A DNA stretch of 7,000 nt, taken from Clostridia bacterium. GTDB taxonomy: Bacteria; Bacillota; Clostridia; Oscillospirales; CAG-272. The position numbers and the translations under genes were made by a program. The DNA is taken from contig JAKSPV010000076.1 in assembly GCA_024404475.1 (NCBI GenBank), forward strand, positions 1 to 7,000. The letters are read 5' to 3'. Below the pieces are notes generated by a model. The model was not told the DNA's origin, ran no database searches, and saw nothing but the letters and a program-made list of their open reading frames with translations. Positions within the stretch are counted from its first letter, which is position 1; each line of letters starts with the position of its first letter. Shown here piece after piece: positions 4,363 to 7,000 of this stretch.

Positions 4363-5886
4363 TCAGTTTTCTGCGGGAACGAAAGCGCCGTCCGCGAGCT
4401 TCGTGATCTCGGCGCCGCCCGTGGCGTAAAGTCCGTCCGCCGTCACGGCGTAGACGGTCGAATCGCTTTTCACGAGCAGGATGACGTCAGAGAGCACCGG
4501 CTTCTGCGAGCGGACGTTCACGGAGACGTACCAGACGTCGTCCACGAGGAACCAGAAGATGCCGTCGCCGGTCACGTCGATGCGGCTGACGTCGTCGGCA
4601 ACGCGGCGCAGCTTCGACGAGCCGCTGAGCGCATAAAGTGTCTTGGCCCGGTCGGTGTAGTAGACGGTCTTTCCGTCGCGGCTGATCTCAAACGCCGTGA
4701 CGTTCTCGGCGAGGACGGTGCCGTCGTCGGAGCCGTCCGCCGCACGGCGGACGAGAATGCCGTTTTCAAGAGAGAAGAGGTACTGCTCGTCGGCAGACCA
4801 AAGGATACGGCTGTTCCACCCGGCGGCGAACCATTCCGTGAGCCCGCCGTCCGTAAGGCGGCAGACGGCCGCCCCGGTGCAGTAAAGAACATCAGAGAAA
4901 TGCGCGAAGTCGTGCCAGACGACGCTCGGGGTGTCCGAGGAGACGGTCGCCCTGCCGCAGCCGCGCGGTTCGCAGAGGGTACACGTGCCGGCGGCAAGCC
5001 GGACGGTGTCTTTCCCGGGCACGGCGAGCAGCAGCGTGCCGTCGGTGCCGGTGAAGAGGATCTCGGTCGCGTCGCGGTTCGTTTCCGCGGCGGGGAGGAG
5101 CGTTTCGCCGAGCGGGATGCGCTCGTCGTTTTCCTTCGTGTAGCGGTAGACGGTGCCGCCGCTCGTGGCGTAGATGCAAAGTCCCGCGTTATCGGTGGCG
5201 AGCGGAACGGCGTTCCGCCCGATGTAGATCGATTCCGAGCCGTTGAAGAAATACATTTTGCTGCCGACGTAGGCGCTGTCACCGATCGAGGTAACGGCGT
5301 AGACGGCGCTTCTGCCGTCGGGCGAGGGGACGAGCGACGTGACAGATGCCGCAGCGGTATCGGCGGCGATGACGTGCTGCCGGTGCAGGGCGACGGTGTA
5401 CTGGACCGTCTGCCCGTCGGCGTCGCGGTAGAAGACGGACGAGCCGTCGCGCGAGACGCAGAAGACGGATGCGGCCGAGATCGGGAGCTCGTGCACGCCG
5501 GTCGCGTCCGCGAGCGTCAGCCGCCCGTTCGATACGTAGGCGGCAAGCCCGAGATCGGCGGAGCAGAACGTCCGGTACGGCTCCTCCGTGCCGGAGGAGA
5601 GCAGTTTCCCGGCGCGGACAGCGGTGTAGCCGTCCTCGCTCTGCCAGAACGTCACGGTGTCGCCGAGGGCGTAGCCGAAAGCGGGCTCCGGCTTGAAGAG
5701 GGCGCCGAGCACGGCGCCGGCGACGACAAGGATGAGCAGCAGAATCGAAACGATGAGAAGATTCGTCATTGTGCAGAGTTTTTTCACCCGCGCGACCGAA
5801 CGTCCGGTCGGATCGGGCTGCACGGCGCCGCATGCGGGGCAGACGGTTCTGCCGCCGACAGACGCGCCGCAGGACGGGCATTTCAC
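4363..5886 (-). CDS. Zinc-ribbon, single-TM protein with beta-propeller-like extracytoplasmic domain
   Basis: A 507-aa protein of unknown function. The N-terminus is a zinc ribbon with ligands C3, C6, C16 and C19 (CPSCG / CPACG). A basic linker and one membrane span (about 42-63) follow. Residues about 70-507 form a soluble domain, probably outside the cell, made of recurring strand-turn units of the S-x-DG-x-x-V-x-Y kind (S145-Y153, S188-Y196, ISRDGKTVYY near 400 and more degenerate copies), as in TolB/WD40-type beta-propellers. Zinc-ribbon-plus-TM proteins of Firmicutes often act as envelope sensors or scaffolds, but no catalytic residue is evident. Start: GTG at 5884-5886, with an excellent GGAGGAG site 6 nt upstream and the zinc ribbon directly after it. 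It lies 47 bp downstream of the cupin gene and 95 bp upstream of the leader-peptide gene, probably in one operon from the promoter at 6307-6336. Confidence 0.8.
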   Translation of the reverse strand: MKCPSCGASVGGRTVCPACGAVQPDPTGRSVARVKKLCTMTNLLIVSILLLILVVAGAVLGALFKPEPAFGYALGDTVTFWQSEDGYTAVRAGKLLSSGTEEPYRTFCSADLGLAAYVSNGRLTLADATGVHELPISAASVFCVSRDGSSVFYRDADGQTVQYTVALHRQHVIAADTAAASVTSLVPSPDGRSAVYAVTSIGDSAYVGSKMYFFNGSESIYIGRNAVPLATDNAGLCIYATSGGTVYRYTKENDERIPLGETLLPAAETNRDATEILFTGTDGTLLLAVPGKDTVRLAAGTCTLCEPRGCGRATVSSDTPSVVWHDFAHFSDVLYCTGAAVCRLTDGGLTEWFAAGWNSRILWSADEQYLFSLENGILVRRAADGSDDGTVLAENVTAFEISRDGKTVYYTDRAKTLYALSGSSKLRRVADDVSRIDVTGDGIFWFLVDDVWYVSVNVRSQKPVLSDVILLVKSDSTVYAVTADGLYATGGAEITKLADGAFVPAEN

Positions 5887-5933
5887 GGCGAACTCCTCCT
5901 TTTTGACGAAATGGTAATTTGCGCGGGAAAAAA

Positions 5934-6284
5934 TCAGTGTTTGGTCAGGATGCAGGCGAGGATGTCGAGCGACGAGCCGGGCGCGGGACGGATGCCGTGG
6001 CCCTCACCGTCGTACGTGACGGACGTGTCGCCCGGGTGCATCGGCACCTCGGTGCCGTTATCGTTGTAGATCGCCTCGCCGGAGAGAACGGTGTACATCT
6101 CCATCGTGCCCCGGTGGACGTGGAAGCCGACGGAGTCGCCCTCGCCGAGGTGGACGAACGCGTAGTTCGGCATGTCGGCGTAGACCTCGTCCGGCGACAC
6201 GATCCGGAAAATATCGGCGCGGCCGGTGCCGCCGCAGCAGTTCTCCTCGGGCGCGTTTGCAAGCTCGTTCTTTCTTCTGATCAT
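5934..6284 (-). CDS. Small cupin protein, first gene of the minus-strand operon
   Basis: A 116-aa single-domain cupin. Motif 1 is exact: G49-DSVGF-H55-V-H57-RGTM-E62-MYTVLS-G69. Motif 2 is G85-DTSVTYDGEG-H96. H55, H57, E62 and H96 are the expected metal ligands. The N-terminal 24 residues, with C16-C17-G18-G19, resemble the conserved lead-in of small gut-Firmicutes cupins rather than a leader peptide. There is no signal peptide, so it should be cytosolic. Substrate is unknown; sugar or small-molecule binding, or an isomerase role, are possibilities. The ATG has a GGAGG site 7 nt upstream, and the leader RNA is very short (about 15 nt). It differs clearly from the cupin at 209-529 and is not a recent duplicate. 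Its promoter is back to back with that of the glycyl radical enzyme. Confidence 0.88.
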   Translation of the reverse strand: MIRRKNELANAPEENCCGGTGRADIFRIVSPDEVYADMPNYAFVHLGEGDSVGFHVHRGTMEMYTVLSGEAIYNDNGTEVPMHPGDTSVTYDGEGHGIRPAPGSSLDILACILTKH

Positions 6285-6306
6285 GGCGCTGCCTCCGTTT
6301 TTTTCT

Positions 6307-6336
6307 ATTATATAACGGCAGGGGCCCGTTTGTCAA
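6307..6336 (-). promoter_or_regulatory. Near-consensus sigma-A promoter of the cupin/zinc-ribbon/leader-peptide operon
   Basis: Both hexamers are perfect on the minus strand: TTGACA (6336-6331) and TATAAT (6312-6307), with an 18-bp spacer, 1 bp longer than ideal. Transcription would start near 6300. No further promoter of comparable quality is seen before the downstream genes; only a TATAAA (about 4333-4328) with a poor -35 precedes the leader-peptide gene. Confidence 0.85.
6314..6330. promoter_or_regulatory. Dyad filling the spacer of the cupin-operon promoter
   Basis: AACGG (6314-6318) and CCGTT (6326-6330) form an inverted repeat with a 7-bp centre that fills the spacer between the perfect -10 and -35 boxes. 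A dyad in this position resembles MerR-family operators, though those usually have 19-20 bp spacers and this one has 18. No regulator gene is in the window. The half-sites are only 5 bp, so chance is possible. Confidence 0.35.
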
Positions 6337-6364
6337 CTGCGCGGCGGTGTGCGAAAATCTCCGC

Positions 6365-6393
6365 TTGCTTTTCCGGGGGAAAAAGAGTACAAT
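6365..6393 (+). promoter_or_regulatory. Sigma-A-type promoter of the glycyl radical enzyme gene
   Basis: TTGCTT (6365-6370), a 17-bp spacer and TACAAT (6388-6393) on plus, with a start near 6400. The -10 hexamer is identical to that of rny. It is divergent from the cupin-operon promoter; the two -35 boxes are 28 bp apart. Confidence 0.7.
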
Positions 6394-6433
6394 AAGGGGA
6401 GAAATATATCCTCGGAAGGACGGAACAGAAAAA

Positions 6434-7000
6434 ATGTATCTTCGGGAGATCGAGCCGTTTGCCTGCGGGTTTGCCGCGGAGAAAAGTGAAAATATCAGCC
6501 GGAAGATCGCGGCGGGCATGTACGAAATCTGCAGGTCCCTGCCCCTCTCGCTCGATCCGGCGCTCCGGCTCGCCTCCGTCGATCCGGTCGGCTCCAGCCC
6601 GATCATGCAGCTCGCCGCGGCGTACCGCTTCGGCGACGGCATCTGTGTCGATGCCCGCGGCTTCGAGCGGAAAGCCGGGCAGTACCCCGAGCACGCCGAC
6701 GCGCTCCGCGCGCTTGCCGCGGAGATGAAACCGTACGACACCTACGCCATGTTCCGCCGGACGATCACGAAAGAGGAAGACGACCTCATGCGCGCCCATA
6801 CGCTTTGGGGCGGCACGTGGGGCGGGCACAGCAACCCGGACTACGGCCGGCTCCTCGCGCTCGGCACCGACGGGCTCCGTGAACTGATCGGAACGTGCCG
6901 CACACAGCACCCGGAGGCGGGCGACTGGTACGACGCATCGCTCCTCGTCCTCGACGGGATCGACCTTCTGGCCGAGCGCTTCCGCGCGCTCGCGATCGAG
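6434..7000 (+). CDS. Glycyl radical enzyme (pyruvate formate-lyase family), N-terminal part
   Basis: The first 189 codons of a gene that runs off the window. Two family hallmarks are visible: G-H132-SNPDY137 followed by GRLLALGTDGLRELI, matching the GHxxPDY...GLxGI block of the PFL domain, and DWYDASLLVLDGIDLLAERF (from 164), matching the FYEA...A...FAERYAxLA helix. Glycyl radical enzymes carry an oxygen-sensitive backbone radical used for C-C, C-N, C-O or C-S chemistry, so the host is an anaerobe. The active-site Cys and the C-terminal glycyl loop lie beyond the window, so the substrate (pyruvate, diol, choline, hydroxyphenylacetate or other) cannot be named. The start is ATG 6434; the AAGGA site at 6416-6420 is 13 nt away, slightly long, and no better start is in frame nearby. 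A dedicated radical-SAM activase is expected close downstream. Confidence 0.75.
   Translation, partial: MYLREIEPFACGFAAEKSENISRKIAAGMYEICRSLPLSLDPALRLASVDPVGSSPIMQLAAAYRFGDGICVDARGFERKAGQYPEHADALRALAAEMKPYDTYAMFRRTITKEEDDLMRAHTLWGGTWGGHSNPDYGRLLALGTDGLRELIGTCRTQHPEAGDWYDASLLVLDGIDLLAERFRALAIE

Noticed and set aside
4342..6069. Long plus-strand open frame (575 codons) opposite the zinc-ribbon gene
   Set aside because: Antisense shadow; the minus strand has a good start, strong ribosome binding sites and recognisable motifs.
6228..6273. KNEL...CCGG at the cupin N-terminus as a second double-glycine leader
   Set aside because: KNEL-to-GG spacing equals that of the leader peptide, but the L-x-x-x-E-L-x-x-V core is missing and this N-terminal style is usual for small cupins of gut Firmicutes.
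1..7000. tRNA, rRNA, CRISPR array, insertion sequence or riboswitch
   Set aside because: Looked for on both strands; no regular spacer-repeat array, transposase, conserved rRNA segment or recognisable tRNA or riboswitch fold was found by eye.

Overview
The window reads as chromosome from a fairly GC-rich, strictly anaerobic member of the Firmicutes (Clostridia; an Oscillospirales- or Christensenellales-like gut lineage is my guess). The grounds are RNase Y, an HU protein, strong AGGAGG-type ribosome binding sites, TTGACA/TATAAT-type promoters, a glycyl radical enzyme and a double-glycine leader peptide. Nothing marks it as phage or plasmid, and I see no tRNA, rRNA, CRISPR array or transposase.

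Layout. 1-210: the 3' end of a plus-strand HU gene, then two hairpin terminators back to back. 209-1468: a minus-strand pair, a secreted and membrane-anchored surface protein followed by a small cupin whose ribosome binding site overlaps the surface gene's stop. 1469-2135: a 667-bp stretch without a protein gene. It holds the surface-gene promoter, a cluster of DnaA-box-like 9-mers (1629-1830) next to an AT-rich stretch, an orphan minus-strand terminator (1880-1905) and the rny promoter. 2136-3722: rny, encoding RNase Y, the membrane-tethered endoribonuclease that starts mRNA decay. 3723-3886: a perfect 30-bp palindrome and a bidirectional terminator between convergent genes. 3887-6284: a probable minus-strand operon, read as cupin, then a zinc-ribbon/one-TM/beta-propeller-like protein, then a 126-aa double-glycine-leader peptide, started by a near-perfect sigma-A promoter. 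6365-7000: a divergent plus-strand promoter and the first 189 codons of a glycyl radical enzyme (pyruvate formate-lyase family), cut by the window edge.

The two most interesting items are (a) the 126-aa secreted-peptide precursor, which carries two copies of a bacteriocin-type leader motif exactly 71 residues apart, and (b) the DnaA-box-like cluster between divergent genes, which resembles a replication origin or DnaA-titration locus although no dnaA is visible. Functional links between the genes are inferred from arrangement only.
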